The notes: generated by a model from the letters alone, not told the origin. A stretch of DNA of 64,000 bases from Glebionis coronaria (GCA_025667525.1 JANFOE010000190.1:2792501-2856500), one strand, 5' to 3'; counted from the stretch's first letter, positions 1 to 10,477 are shown. Numbers and translations are program-made.

Positions 1-2405
1 TACCAGTCTTTGATGAAGAAGACTTTGCCAGTTGGAAGAGTCAATTTCTTGTATACCTTGATGGACTTGAACCTTTTCTCTTAGAAATTTTAGAAAATGG
101 TCCATATATTCCCATGGCGCTTACTTCTACTGAAGAAAACCCTCTTCCCAAGCCTGTCAAACAATGGACCGCAGCTGATAGGAAATTAGCAAACCAAGAT
201 AAACGTCTCAAAAGCATCATAATTTCCTGTCTTCCCAAGCATATCATGAAGTCTGTCATTCAGTGTCCCACAACTAAACAAATGTGGACAGACCTCATTC
301 TTGGCCATGAAGGACCCTCTGAAACAAGAGAGACAAAGATTCAGGCACTCAGACTTCAGTTTAATGCCTTTAAGTCACTTGAAGGTGAAAAAGTTCAGCA
401 AACCTATACTAGGCTGAAGATTCTTCTAAATGACCTCGCTATGAATGATGTCACTATTGGTCAAGCTGAGATCAATGCTACCTTTGTCAACAGCCTTCCA
501 AGAAAGTGGTTGAGCATGAATCAGACTCAGAGAGCTAACAACTCAATCAAAAATGATACCCTTGCTCAGCTCTATGGTAAGTACAATTATGAAGAAGGGC
601 TGATCGATACTATCTACAAATCAGAGACTGAAAGATTTGTAGTCCAAGGAGCATCTTCCAAAGCTTTGATCTCTGCAACACATCCTCTTGACAGCGATTC
701 TGATATTGAAGAAGATACCCGTAGCAGCCAAGAGTTCTTGTCAGACCTCAATGCAGAATTCCATGAAAGAGCACTGCTAGCCAACCAAAGAAGATACTAC
801 AAAAGATCTGGAAGAGTAGGATCAGCTAGCAAACCAACTGACAGGTCAAAAGAAACGTGTTTTGCCTGTGGAAAGCTTGGACATTTTCAAAAAGAGTGTC
901 CTTCCACCAAGACATCCTCACCCTCTTATCCATCATCTTCATCCAAACCCTACAAGTTCAAACAACATAACAACTCATCTCAATCCAATTCTTCAGACAC
1001 TGAGAAGAAAGATTACAAAAATAAGTACAAGGCACTTAAAGCTGAGTTAGAACAAATGAACTTGAAGATTGAAGCTATGTCAAAAAAGAAAGGTGGTGAG
1101 AAAAAGAACGAGAAAGGGTTGGTTGCTGAAACCTATGATTGGAATGATGAACCATTGACTTCAGATGAAGAAGACACCACAAGAGTCAGGGCTTTTATGG
1201 CGATAGCTGAGGATGAACCATCTGTTGGAAAAGGTGATGCAAGATCAGGACAATGGGTTGACATCACAATGAAAAAGGTACACAGGCTTCTATCTATGTC
1301 TGATAGTGATGAACGTAAGCATGTCCTTGATTACACCATTGTTGATTTGCACTTTGTTGAGGAACAAAGGAAGAACCTACTTGATAAGTTTCACTATGTT
1401 AAAACTGAAATGATAAATGTTAAGGCTGAATGTGAAACTCTCAGGCGGGTTAACTTAGAGAAAATATCCCTGCAAAATGAAGTAGCTAGATTAACCTTGA
1501 AAAACATAGCTTTAAATGATCAAGTCACTGAATTGAACAAGATTGAAAAATGGCTGTGTGCTAGGTTTACTATTGATGAATTGCTTAGGGATGAAGTGCC
1601 TGCTGACTTAAACAGGGATATAACTGCTAAGAATAAAAAGCTGAGTATTCTCACCAAACCCAAAGACATTGTCTTTAAATCTACAGAGACTATTCATATG
1701 TCAGATACCTCTTTGACTAATGACCCTGTCTCTGAAGATGTGGCTGAGCTACCACCTTTGCCCAAACTCTCTGGAGTTGAACCTAGCAGTTCTTCTAGAT
1801 CTGCTAAGGACGAACTTAAGACAGATATTGAGAGTCCTCCAGCCAAAGTTTTTCGTGTGCCTGCTAAACAAACTGGTAAACAAGTAGCTTTTAAGCCTGT
1901 TACTACTAAAGCTGTGAATAAGGTTGACCCCACCACTGAAGATCGCCTGTTGTCTCTTATGAAAGAAGTAGAACTCTTGAAACAACACATTAAGCCTTCC
2001 GCTGAATGCTCTACTTCTCATGAACCTAAGTCAGTCCTAGGTGAACCCAAAGGGGAAAGGTTAATCAAACCTTATTGCAATGTTTGTAAAAATTCTCACC
2101 ACTCGACCTTAGATCATGACAGACACATGGCAGCTAAAAGAGCTCAGACACCCTCTAGGGACAGACCACAGAGTTCCAAAAGACAACAGGGAAATTACAA
2201 ATCTTATCCTCCCTGTAAATTCTGTGGGTTCACAGACCATCACTCAGACGAGTGTGGTGACTTCCCTGGGTGTGATATCTGTGGGAGTTATAACCATGAA
2301 ACAATGAACTGTCCATCCAAACGCCAAAAGTTTTTCAGGAACTCAAGAGTTGCTAACAAGCAATTCAGGGAACCCACTGGAAAGTGGGTTCACCATAGGA
2401 ACTAA
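1..2405 (+). CDS. gag: Gag of A1, 5' truncated by window edge
   Basis: The frame is open from base 3 to TAA at 2403-2405, about 800 codons. An ATG at 114 is internal: the same frame continues upstream, and copies A2 and A3 show the true start about 46-60 codons earlier. The N-terminal third is a copia-type Gag (UBN2-like) domain. A CCHC zinc knuckle (CFACGKLGHFQKEC) lies at 858-899. A Lys/Glu-rich coiled-coil-prone stretch follows at about 1000-1650. The C-terminus (about 2070-2315) holds more Cys/His clusters, including CKFCG and CDICGSYNH, like extra knuckles. Gag packages element RNA and forms the virus-like particle. No internal stop is present, unlike A3. Pol lies in the -1 frame just downstream. 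Confidence 0.88.
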   Translation, partial: PVFDEEDFASWKSQFLVYLDGLEPFLLEILENGPYIPMALTSTEENPLPKPVKQWTAADRKLANQDKRLKSIIISCLPKHIMKSVIQCPTTKQMWTDLILGHEGPSETRETKIQALRLQFNAFKSLEGEKVQQTYTRLKILLNDLAMNDVTIGQAEINATFVNSLPRKWLSMNQTQRANNSIKNDTLAQLYGKYNYEEGLIDTIYKSETERFVVQGASSKALISATHPLDSDSDIEEDTRSSQEFLSDLNAEFHERALLANQRRYYKRSGRVGSASKPTDRSKETCFACGKLGHFQKECPSTKTSSPSYPSSSSKPYKFKQHNNSSQSNSSDTEKKDYKNKYKALKAELEQMNLKIEAMSKKKGGEKKNEKGLVAETYDWNDEPLTSDEEDTTRVRAFMAIAEDEPSVGKGDARSGQWVDITMKKVHRLLSMSDSDERKHVLDYTIVDLHFVEEQRKNLLDKFHYVKTEMINVKAECETLRRVNLEKISLQNEVARLTLKNIALNDQVTELNKIEKWLCARFTIDELLRDEVPADLNRDITAKNKKLSILTKPKDIVFKSTETIHMSDTSLTNDPVSEDVAELPPLPKLSGVEPSSSSRSAKDELKTDIESPPAKVFRVPAKQTGKQVAFKPVTTKAVNKVDPTTEDRLLSLMKEVELLKQHIKPSAECSTSHEPKSVLGEPKGERLIKPYCNVCKNSHHSTLDHDRHMAAKRAQTPSRDRPQSSKRQQGNYKSYPPCKFCGFTDHHSDECGDFPGCDICGSYNHETMNCPSKRQKFFRNSRVANKQFREPTGKWVHHRN

Positions 2406-5400
2406 TCTGTTTCTATGTATCTGTGCAGAAATATCTCAAGGAATCGGTATGGTATCTAGATAGTGGTTGTTCTAGACACATGACAGGGATTCAACAATAC
2501 CTGCACAGATACTCAAAGGCGCCAGGTCCCAAAGTGGTGTTTGGAGATAACTCTTCAGGTGACACAGAAGGATATGGCTCAGTGAATTGCAATGGGATCA
2601 CATTTACCAGGGTTGCATATGTGAATGGTCTTAAACACAATCTTATTAGCATCAGCCAATTATGTGATGCTGACTATAAGGTTTTGTTTACTAAGACTCA
2701 GGGAACCATATTCAACAAAAATAATGATGTTGTGCTGGTTGCACCTAGAAGGAGAGATGTTTATGTCATCAACATGGCTGTGTGCTCTGAAGACAGTTCA
2801 AATTGTTTTCTTGCCAAAGCCTCTGAAAGTGTCAACTGGTTGTGGCACAAAAGACTGTCTCATCTCAACTTCAAGAACATCAATAAGATAGCCACTCAAA
2901 ACTTGGTTGCTGGTCTATCTTCAGTAATGTTTTCCAAAGACAAAACTTGTTCTGCCTGTGTCAAAGGAAAACATCACAGGTCTTCATTCAAGACTAGGCA
3001 ATCATTCTCTATTGACAAATGCTTACATCTCCTTCACATGGACTTGTTTGGGCCTGTCAAACCTCAAACCATTAATCACAACAAATACACCTTGGTCATA
3101 GTTGATGAATTTTCAAGATATACATGGGTGTTCTTCCTCAGAAGGAAAAGTGATGCAGCTGATACCATCATGTCCTTCATCAGACAGGTTGAAAATATGA
3201 ATGATGTTAGAGTCAAAGCTCTAAGAAGTGATAATGGTACAGAATTCAAGAATCATCAACTTGAATCATTTTGTGATGAAAAAGGGATTTCTCAGAACTT
3301 CTCTTCAGCTGGCACTCCTGAACAAAATGGTGTGGCTGAAAGAAGAAACAGGACTCTGATTGAAGCAGCAAGAACTATGTTAAATGGTGCAGCCTTACCA
3401 AAGCAATTTTGGGGAGAAGCTGTACACACTGCCTGCTACACTCAAAACAGATCAATCATTGTCAAAAGACATGGCAAAACCTCCTATGAAGTTTTCAGAA
3501 AAAGATCTCCAGACGTCAGCTATTTTCATGTGTTTGGATGCCCTGTGTTTATTTATAACTACAGGGATAAACTTGGAAAGTTTGATGAAAAAGCTGATGA
3601 TGGTTTCTTTTTGGGATACTCTCCAACAGCCAAAGCCTTCAGAGTATTCAACATCAGAAGACAAGAAGTAGAAGAAACTTTCCATGTCAGACTTAATGAA
3701 GATGATGAAGTCATACAGAGGACAGGAACAGAGGGTGATGAAGTAGATTTTAATGAAAATATTTCTTTCCCAAGTGATGAGTTCACAGAACCCAGACCTA
3801 CCAGTCATCACCACTCCAACACTCTCACTCCTTATGTTCCTGCTTTTGACCCTCTGTCTACTCACAACATAGAAGTTCCTACCTCTCAGGAACTTGATGA
3901 AGAAGAACCTCAAATCTCTGATGGTCCTTCTCATGATATTGATGACTCACCAATTCTTCAAACCTCTGAAGATTCTCCTGTTGATAATGAAATAGCTTCC
4001 CTTGATATGGCTGAAGAAGACTCAGACGCTGAAGTAGTCTTTGAAGAAAGCCCTCCTAGTCAGCAGGATGAGACTCAAATTGTACCAACTGTGCCCTCAA
4101 GTACCCCTGTTCTTGAATCCCCAGCTCCTCAAAATAAGTGGTCAAGAGATCAACACATTCTTCTTGTCAACATTATTGGGGAACCAAATGCAGGGGTCAC
4201 AACCTGACAGCGAATCCAAGACTCAGAATCAGCCTCAGCCAATGAATGTCTATTTGCTGAATTTCTTTCTCAAATTGAACCTAAAAGAGTTGCTGAGGCT
4301 CTGGTAGAAGAAGGATGGGTAGCTGCTATGCAAGAAGAAATCAATCAGTTCAAAAGGAACAAAGTATGGACACTAGTGCCAGCTCCACCTGGAAAGAATA
4401 TCACAGGCACTAGATGGATCTATAGAAATAAGATGGATGAAATTGGGAACATCATCAGGAACAAGGCAAGACTGGTAGCACAGGGATTCTCTCAGACTGA
4501 AGGAATTGATTATGATGAAACTTTTGCACCTGTTGCTAGACTTGAGGCCATCAGAATCTTTCTTGCTTATGCTGCCTATATGAACATCACTGTATATCAG
4601 ATGGATGTAAAGAGTGCCTTCCTCAATGGTGATTTGGCTGAGGAAGTCTATGTTGCACAACCTGAAGGATTTGAGAACAGCGAGTTTCCCAACCATGTGT
4701 ACAGACTTCACAAGGCAATGTATGGTCTGAAACAAGCTCCAAGAGCATGGTATGAAACTCTTTCAAATTTCTTATCTGAAAATAAATTTATCAGGGGTTC
4801 TATTGATAAAACACTCTTTACCTTCAAGGACAAGAGTGATTTCATCATTGTGCAGATTTATGTGGATGATATCATCTTTGGGTCAACAAATGTCAATCTT
4901 AGTAAACGTTTTGCTAAATTAATGACCAAGAAATATGAGATGAGTATGATGGGTGAATTAACTTACTTTTTGGGCTTTCAAATTAAACAATGTCCTAAGG
5001 GAATTTCTATTTGTCAAGAAAAGTATGTTAAGGATTTACTTAAAAAATATGACTTAGCTGATTGTGCATCAGTGAAATGCCCCATGCTTCCACCCAACAA
5101 CTTGGGCCCTGATGAGTCAGGGGTCTCTGTCAATGAGACTTTATATAGAGGCATGATTGGGTCACTGATGTATCTAACAGCCAGTCGTCCAGATATCCAA
5201 TTCTCCACATGTCTCTGTGCAAGGTACCAAGCTAACCCAAAAGAATCCCATCTAGTGGCTGTTAAGAGAATTTTCAGGTATCTCAAAGGAACACCATCCC
5301 TAGGTCTATGGTATCCAAAGGAATCAGGCTTTGATCTCAAGGCTTATTCAGATTCAGATTATGCTGGATGCTGTATTGACAGAAAAAGCACTTCAGGCAG

Positions 5401-5815
5401 CTGTCAAATCCTAGGAGGAAAATTGGTTGGATGGAGTGCTAAGAAGCAAAACTCTGTGGCTATGTCTTCAGCTGAAGCAGAATATGTTGCTGCAGCCAGT
5501 TGTTGTGCTCAGGTGCTCTGGATGAAAAGTCAATTGGCTGACTATGAAATCTTGTATGACAAAGTGCCAATCTTTTGTGACAACACCAGCGCCATTGCCA
5601 TATCCAACAACCCTGTTCTTCACTCTCGTACCAAACACATTGATATCAGGTATCATTTTATCAGGGATCATATAATGAAGGGAGATATTGAGCTGCATTT
5701 TGTTCCCACAGAGCTGCAACTAGCTGATATCTTTACAAAGCCTTTGGCTGAACCTTCGTTCAACAGGCTAGTTGCTGAGCTAGGGATGCTCAATATCTCA
5801 AAGCCAGTGGCTTGA
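2399..5815 (+). pseudogene. pol: Pol polyprotein of A1 with a single in-frame TGA
   Basis: The frame opens at 2399, after a stop at 2396-2398, overlaps the gag end by 7 bases and has no ATG at its start, so a frameshift or processed RNA would be needed. Domains in order: aspartic protease (DSGCSRHM, catalytic Asp at 2459); GAG-pre-integrase His/Cys region (about 2840-3000); integrase core with LHMDLFGP (about 3035), DNGTEF (about 3229) and [10 protein letters not shown] (about 3320); a Ser/Pro/Glu-rich linker; reverse transcriptase with YVDD at 4859-4870; RNase H (YSDSDYAG, about 5345; SSAEAEY, about 5467). TGA at 4205-4207 interrupts the linker before RT, where A3 has an Arg codon. It is otherwise open to the TGA at 5813-5815, so this is a nearly intact pol. 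Confidence 0.92.
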
Positions 5816-6051
5816 TATTAAATGTGTTCATTAAATGATTGATTCTATATTAAATGTTTTATTAAATGTTTTTCACATGAAACTAGGTAGTTACTTTCCA
5901 AGTAAATGCAAAAAACATTCTCACATTTTTTAATCATTTATTTTTCGGATAACGAGGAGACAAACTTTTTGAAAGGTAAAGGGGACCCACTTGAGCAGTC
6001 ATTTTCGCCCTTGCATTTAATTCGGTTGAATAACTTTTCACTTAAGTTTGA
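5816..6051 (+). promoter_or_regulatory. Post-pol spacer, probable promoter region of accessory gene
   Basis: This noncoding stretch between pol and the accessory ORF is conserved in A3 (about 24830-25050), including a block around GGGACCCACTTGAGCAGTCA at 5980-6000. Conservation of a noncoding block immediately upstream of a TATA box suggests promoter elements. No element is assigned to a known factor. Confidence 0.5.
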
Positions 6052-6060
6052 ATATATATA
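6052..6060 (+). promoter_or_regulatory. TATA box of the accessory gene in A1
   Basis: ATATATATA lies about 110 bases upstream of the ATG at 6170. It is followed by a pyrimidine-rich CT/CAA leader (6061-6169) typical of plant 5' UTRs. The same TATA and leader layout is present in A3 on the minus strand. A promoter inside the element, separate from the LTR, is inferred. Confidence 0.6.
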
Positions 6061-6169
6061 TTGTCTTCTTTCTCTTCTCACCCACCACCATTCTAAAATC
6101 AACTTCTCTCTCTAAACTCTTATCTCTCTCAACCATCCGCCATTTTCATTCTCCTTCAACCTTAAATCA

Positions 6170-7312
6170 ATGGCGTTTCCCGTACCAAAAGCCTCCAATG
6201 TGAACTTCGAGATCAACGAGAGCATCATCGCCTCCAACAACGCCATTGGATGGATCAAGGCACCAAACAGCACCTATTCAGATCTGGTAAATTTCATGCA
6301 GAATTGTGACCTAAATGAAGCCTTCACCAAATCTCCATCCACCTTTTACCCAGAATACCTTAGGGAATTCTGGTATTCTGCTGAAGTAGTTGAAGACACC
6401 ATTACATTTAGCCTTTCATGCAATGAACATCCTTTTGCCTTTTCCCTTAAAGATTTTTCTAGTGTGGCCGGACTCAAACATGGAGATGAATACTTGAAGA
6501 CTGTTGACAAAAGGGCTGTCAAGGAAGACCTGGCCACACTCAACCCTTGCCATGATGTTAACCCTGCCCTTACACCAGCTGAGATCCTCGCCAAAGCCCC
6601 TCTGAAGATTAAGTATTTCACTCCTATGTGGCGTGTCCTCTTCACCCACATTGTGAAGTCCCTGGGAGGAATGCAGGGATCACAGGATCAGATGTCGTCC
6701 AATCATCAGGCTATTGCGTATGGACTTATCTGGGGAGCTGATGTCGACTTTGGAAGCATCCTTTTCTCAAACCTGGTAGAACAACTGAAGGGAAGGAATC
6801 AGGTCAGGGAAAAGAACATCTGTTATGTGCGCTACCTGTCCCTGATCTTTGAGAGTTTGCTGGGAGAGAATTACCACAACAAGGCCTTGACAGCTCTGAA
6901 GCCCTATCGCATCACAGGCGCCATCTACAAGGAGATAGGAGCTGAGGATACCCCTGTCACCGCCCACATGCTGAACGTTGCCAACCAGGTACCCAACGTT
7001 GAGAAGCCCTTGCTCCCTTCCTCTGAGAAGGTGAATACTTCTAGTGTCGCTGGCAAGTCTTCGTCTTTGACCTCTGGGCAGCACACTACTAAGTCCAAGG
7101 CTTCATCTGGCCAACAGCCAAAGAAGAAGAAAATCCCCTCTTCTTCCCTATCCAAAGCTGTTAGTAAGGCCAAGGAAAAGAAGATTGAAACCGCCTCTGG
7201 TCCAGATACTCTTGTGGATTCAGAATCTTTGGCTGACAAACAACAGGCGTCTAGTGTCTCTAGGTCAGCAGAGACTACAGGAAACCAACCAAACCAAGCT
7301 GATATCTCACAG
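6170..7312 (+). CDS. Accessory post-pol gene of A1, exon 1
   Basis: ATG at 6170 opens 381 codons up to a CACAG|GTAATC splice donor at 7312/7313; unspliced, the frame would stop soon after at 7333. The N-terminal domain carries LVNFMQNC (about residues 39-46), LREFW (64-68), a beta-rich ITFSL...FAFSL stretch (about 78-95) and WRVLFTHIV (W at 154). The last 100 residues are Ser/Lys-rich with basic KKKK patches that could act as nuclear localisation signals. No signal peptide or membrane segment is visible, so it is not an envelope protein. It resembles uncharacterised retroelement-linked proteins of Asteraceae; function unknown. The corresponding exon in A3 is also open. Confidence 0.75.
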
Positions 7313-8042
7313 GTAATCAGTGTACATTTTTAGAGGTTCACAAACAACCACTCTCATTTTTCTGTAGGAGAGAGTGGTGAAGTTAGGGTAATCCTCGACC
7401 CATAGAAGTCTGTCATTACACTTAGAATACTTTAAGACTTCTGTACACTCTGTCTTTGCACCAGGGAGTGATTCATTTGTGTTAATAAAGCACCCCGATG
7501 ACCCTGAACCCTCTAGACAGTATTCAGGCTAACAACAACCTGAATACATTAATGTCTCAACCTTGATCAGCTGTACTTCACACAGCCTCTTGGTTCCCTC
7601 CTTAAAAGAGTCCCAAAGGATTTATCCTTTCAGGGGGAGCTGAATCATCACCCTCAGCTTTCCTAGTGGCAGCGTAACAGGCGACCTACAACAACATATG
7701 TTTCACTCTTAGAAGAGTCCCAAAGATTTTACCTTTTGGGGGGGCTGAATAATCACACTCAGCTTTCCTAGGGGCAGCGACTGGCGATCATTAAACAACA
7801 TATGTTTCATAATCAAAAGAGTCCCAAGGTTTTTACCTTTTTGGGGGGGCTGAATAATCACACTCAGCTTTCCTAGGGGCAGCGAATGGCGACCATTAAC
7901 CACAATTCATTCACACTTAAAAGAATCCCAAGGATTTATCCTTTGGAGTGGCTGAGTAATCACCCTCAGCCTCTCTGGGACAGCAAAATGGCGACCATTC
8001 ACCTTATATTTTTCCCTGTTACTAATTACAACAAACTTGCAG
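7313..8042 (+). other. Predicted intron of the accessory gene in A1
   Basis: It starts GTAATC after CACAG and ends in ACAAACTTGCAG before GCTGAAATT. Both sites fit plant GT-AG consensus and fall between complete codons (phase 0). The downstream ORF has no usable ATG at its beginning, which fits an exon. A3 has the same pair of sites (donor GTACTC, acceptor ACAACTTGCAG). The intron is 730 bases and is filled by about four tandem repeats. Splicing is predicted from sequence only. Confidence 0.7.
7605..8022 (+). repeat. Tandem repeat (about 4 x 103 bases) inside the intron
   Basis: Four diverged units start near 7608, 7715, 7818 and 7920. Each runs AGAGTCCCAAAG, a pyrimidine/G-rich run, GGCTGAATAATCAC, CTCAGCTTTCCTAGGGGCAG, a GGCGACCATT-like stretch and a short AT-rich end. 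The same array occurs in the matching intron of A3 (22805-23230), so it predates their divergence. Confidence 0.85.
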
Positions 8043-10244
8043 GCTGAAATTGTACAGCCAGTCAAAGAATCTCAGGTACATGAAAAGGAGGCTGAAACAA
8101 TAACTCAGGACATTCCAAATGAAGAAGAACCTGTGCTCAATGCTGATGAAGAAATGCTCTCAGTAGAAGATTATGTCTCTGAGTTTGAACCCATGCCTGA
8201 AGATGAATTCCCTGAGGGAATGTTTGATGAAGAGGATGAAGAAGATGAGGATGACCAGCTGTCAGCCTCTCCTCCTAAAGAAGATGACAAGACTTATCCT
8301 CTCAAGGAAGCTGTAGACACTCCAAACTCTGCTACATCTGCAACAACAGTCTTCCAAAGACCAACATATGATCCAACAGCCGAATTCCTCATGTTTGATC
8401 ATCCTACCCAGACCAACTTCGACTTGATTCCAAGGGGGGATGATTTTGCTCAGCAAAGCCTCAATATCAAGATTCTTCAGCCCGTACATCATCAGTCTGA
8501 TATTGAGCGCTTATCAAGGAAGCTGGACGTGATCAAGTCAGAGATGCACAATTTCACTGTCACTTTTCCAGGCATTATAAAGAAGGCTGTGACTGAGGCT
8601 GTCACTGAGCCAATTCAGGAGGGTGCAAGAAAAGGTGTGACCCAGGGACTAAGCCATCTCTCGACACGAATCAAGGATGCCATTGACTCAGTTGTCCCTG
8701 CTATGTTCCATGAACAAGAAAACAACATGAACAGGCACTTCAATGCGGTTCGCAACAGGCAATACAATCATGCTGGTTTTATTGTCAGGCGTGTTCAGGC
8801 CAATACCAATGCCAATGCCAATCTCTTGCTGAAGATTGCCAGGGCTTCAAGAAAAAGACAACGTGCCATGGCTGCCTCTGTGGAGCAGATTGCAAGAAGA
8901 TTTCAGGCACGTTCATCCAAGCATCAGGGAAGTAAGGATGAACGTGAGGGGGAGAAGAATAATATACTCAGCCTTGCATCTGCTGAACAAGGCTCATCAT
9001 CAGCCAATCCCTCAACAACACCTGTTCCTCTACAAGTCATCACACCAGTTATAGTACATGATGATGAGGATGATACTCAGGGGGAGCAACAAACACAAGA
9101 TGGAGCTGACTCATCTAAATCCATGATCTTAGTTAACATCAGCAAGCCTGAGGATGATGATGAACCAGTGGCCAAGAAACTTAAATTCACTGTGAGCTCT
9201 CTCCCAAAATCTATTCAAAATCAGGCTCAGACAGCGTTTCTCAAAAGAGCTGATGATTTGAAGAACATAAGTGTGGAGTCCTCTGTCTCGAAGAAAGGTA
9301 AGGAGATAGTTTTGGTTGATACAGACACCAAACTTAAGAAGATAGCTGCGATGCTAGAGACAGGAGGATCCACCACAGACCTTTCCCACTTTTCAACCTT
9401 TACACCTTCCGATGAGAGTCCTTTAACTCCTGAAGAAATAGAGCAACAGGCTGAAGAATTCAAAAGACTAAATGAGCTCAAGACAGCCAAAGAATTAAAT
9501 GAAGCTACTCTGAGGAAGATGACACCACCTGAAAGGGAAAAACAAAAACAAAGGTTGAGGGAAATGGAACTAAAACGCGCTGAGGCCTTAAAGAAAGTCA
9601 AAGCTGACTATGATGCCTGCGTGAACAACAGGTATGCTGCTGGCAAGATAACCAAGTTTAAATACACCATTCACAAATCCACAAACACCCCACAGATGAT
9701 CTTATGGAGGGAAAATCAACAGAGGAATATGGATGTGTTTGACAACTTCAGGTTAAAAACACTTGGGTTATCAGAATGGTTTGAACTCAAAGCCTTAGCT
9801 GCCAAAAAGTCTGGACAGGCAAATTTCCTTCTGCTTAAAACTCTTAAGGCTAAGTTTAACTGGATCAAGGAAATAGCTGCCAAACTCAAGATTGATCCCC
9901 CACCACAGCTTTTCGAACAAGAACCCCCAAAGACAGGCAACAAAAGAAGAAGAATTTCCCAAATTATTGATGAAACTTTTGTTACTGAAGATGTTCGTGT
10001 GGATGGTATGCACAGGGATCTGATCCTTCCAAATGGTATCGTTGGCCCTGTTGATGGTCAGACATACTCAGTGCCTGAAAGAGGAATGGCATTTATGAAC
10101 AAGGCCTGCCAGTATGCTTTTCAGAGGGAAGATGAGCTGTGCCTGGCTTCAACTATTCAGCTACTCTGTCACAAGAAGTGTCTCAAGATCAACACAGAGT
10201 ATTCCAAGAAGTTTGCAAAGACTTTGAAATTGATAACAGATTAG
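8043..10244 (+). CDS. Accessory post-pol gene of A1, exon 2
   Basis: The frame is open from the splice acceptor at 8042/8043 to TAG at 10242-10244 (733 codons plus stop); the first in-frame ATG lies about 110 bases in. It begins with a very acidic stretch (EEDEEDEDD near 8230). A middle part with amphipathic helices follows (IERLSRKLDVIKSEM, about 8500), then an Arg/Lys-rich region (RASRKRQRAMAAS, about 8847) and a charged helical segment (PPEREKQKQRLREMELKRAE, about 9527). A basic KRRR cluster (about 9943) precedes a conserved-looking C-terminus. No enzyme motif, signal peptide or membrane helix is recognised. With exon 1 the predicted product is about 1,114 residues, probably nuclear or nucleic-acid-associated (inference). 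A3 carries a broken copy. Confidence 0.7.
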   Translation, partial: AEIVQPVKESQVHEKEAETITQDIPNEEEPVLNADEEMLSVEDYVSEFEPMPEDEFPEGMFDEEDEEDEDDQLSASPPKEDDKTYPLKEAVDTPNSATSATTVFQRPTYDPTAEFLMFDHPTQTNFDLIPRGDDFAQQSLNIKILQPVHHQSDIERLSRKLDVIKSEMHNFTVTFPGIIKKAVTEAVTEPIQEGARKGVTQGLSHLSTRIKDAIDSVVPAMFHEQENNMNRHFNAVRNRQYNHAGFIVRRVQANTNANANLLLKIARASRKRQRAMAASVEQIARRFQARSSKHQGSKDEREGEKNNILSLASAEQGSSSANPSTTPVPLQVITPVIVHDDEDDTQGEQQTQDGADSSKSMILVNISKPEDDDEPVAKKLKFTVSSLPKSIQNQAQTAFLKRADDLKNISVESSVSKKGKEIVLVDTDTKLKKIAAMLETGGSTTDLSHFSTFTPSDESPLTPEEIEQQAEEFKRLNELKTAKELNEATLRKMTPPEREKQKQRLREMELKRAEALKKVKADYDACVNNRYAAGKITKFKYTIHKSTNTPQMILWRENQQRNMDVFDNFRLKTLGLSEWFELKALAAKKSGQANFLLLKTLKAKFNWIKEIAAKLKIDPPPQLFEQEPPKTGNKRRRISQIIDETFVTEDVRVDGMHRDLILPNGIVGPVDGQTYSVPERGMAFMNKACQYAFQREDELCLASTIQLLCHKKCLKINTEYSKKFAKTLKLITD

Positions 10245-10362
10245 ATGTGGCCGAAGCTGAAGAAAGAATCAAAAATGATGACTATTGAAGATGGTGTCAG
10301 CCCTTTTTACCTTCATCTTTTATTTTACTTATGTAATGAACTTGTAATTTTCTTTAAGTCTT

Positions 10363-10368
10363 AATAAA
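10363..10368 (+). terminator. Poly(A) signal of the accessory gene in A1
   Basis: AATAAA lies about 120 bases past the exon 2 stop and upstream of the polypurine tract. It is preserved in A3 (20414-20419, minus strand). It sits outside the LTR, so the accessory gene could end its own transcript. Confidence 0.5.
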
Positions 10369-10464
10369 ATCATGAGGTATGTTTGTTTAGATCTGTTATG
10401 TGTAAGAAGAAGCTGTTAAACTCACTTACCTTAACTTCGTTAGATCTAGCATTATTTATGTTTA

Positions 10465-10477
10465 AATAGGGGGAGAT
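10465..10477 (+). other. Polypurine tract of A1
   Basis: AATAGGGGGAGAT lies directly before the 3' LTR start (TGTTGGGA at 10478). It is the expected primer for plus-strand DNA synthesis, and the same tract precedes the A3 3' LTR. Confidence 0.85.

Noticed and set aside
6170..10244. Accessory gene as a retroviral envelope gene
   Set aside because: The position fits, but there is no signal peptide, transmembrane helix, furin-like site or Cys-rich ectodomain; the product is acidic and basic in blocks with nuclear-type signals.
8043..10244. Exon 2 as a separate gene starting near 8037
   Set aside because: That start would be a TTG overlapping the splice acceptor TTGCAG; the first ATG is over 100 bases in, and A3 has the same acceptor.
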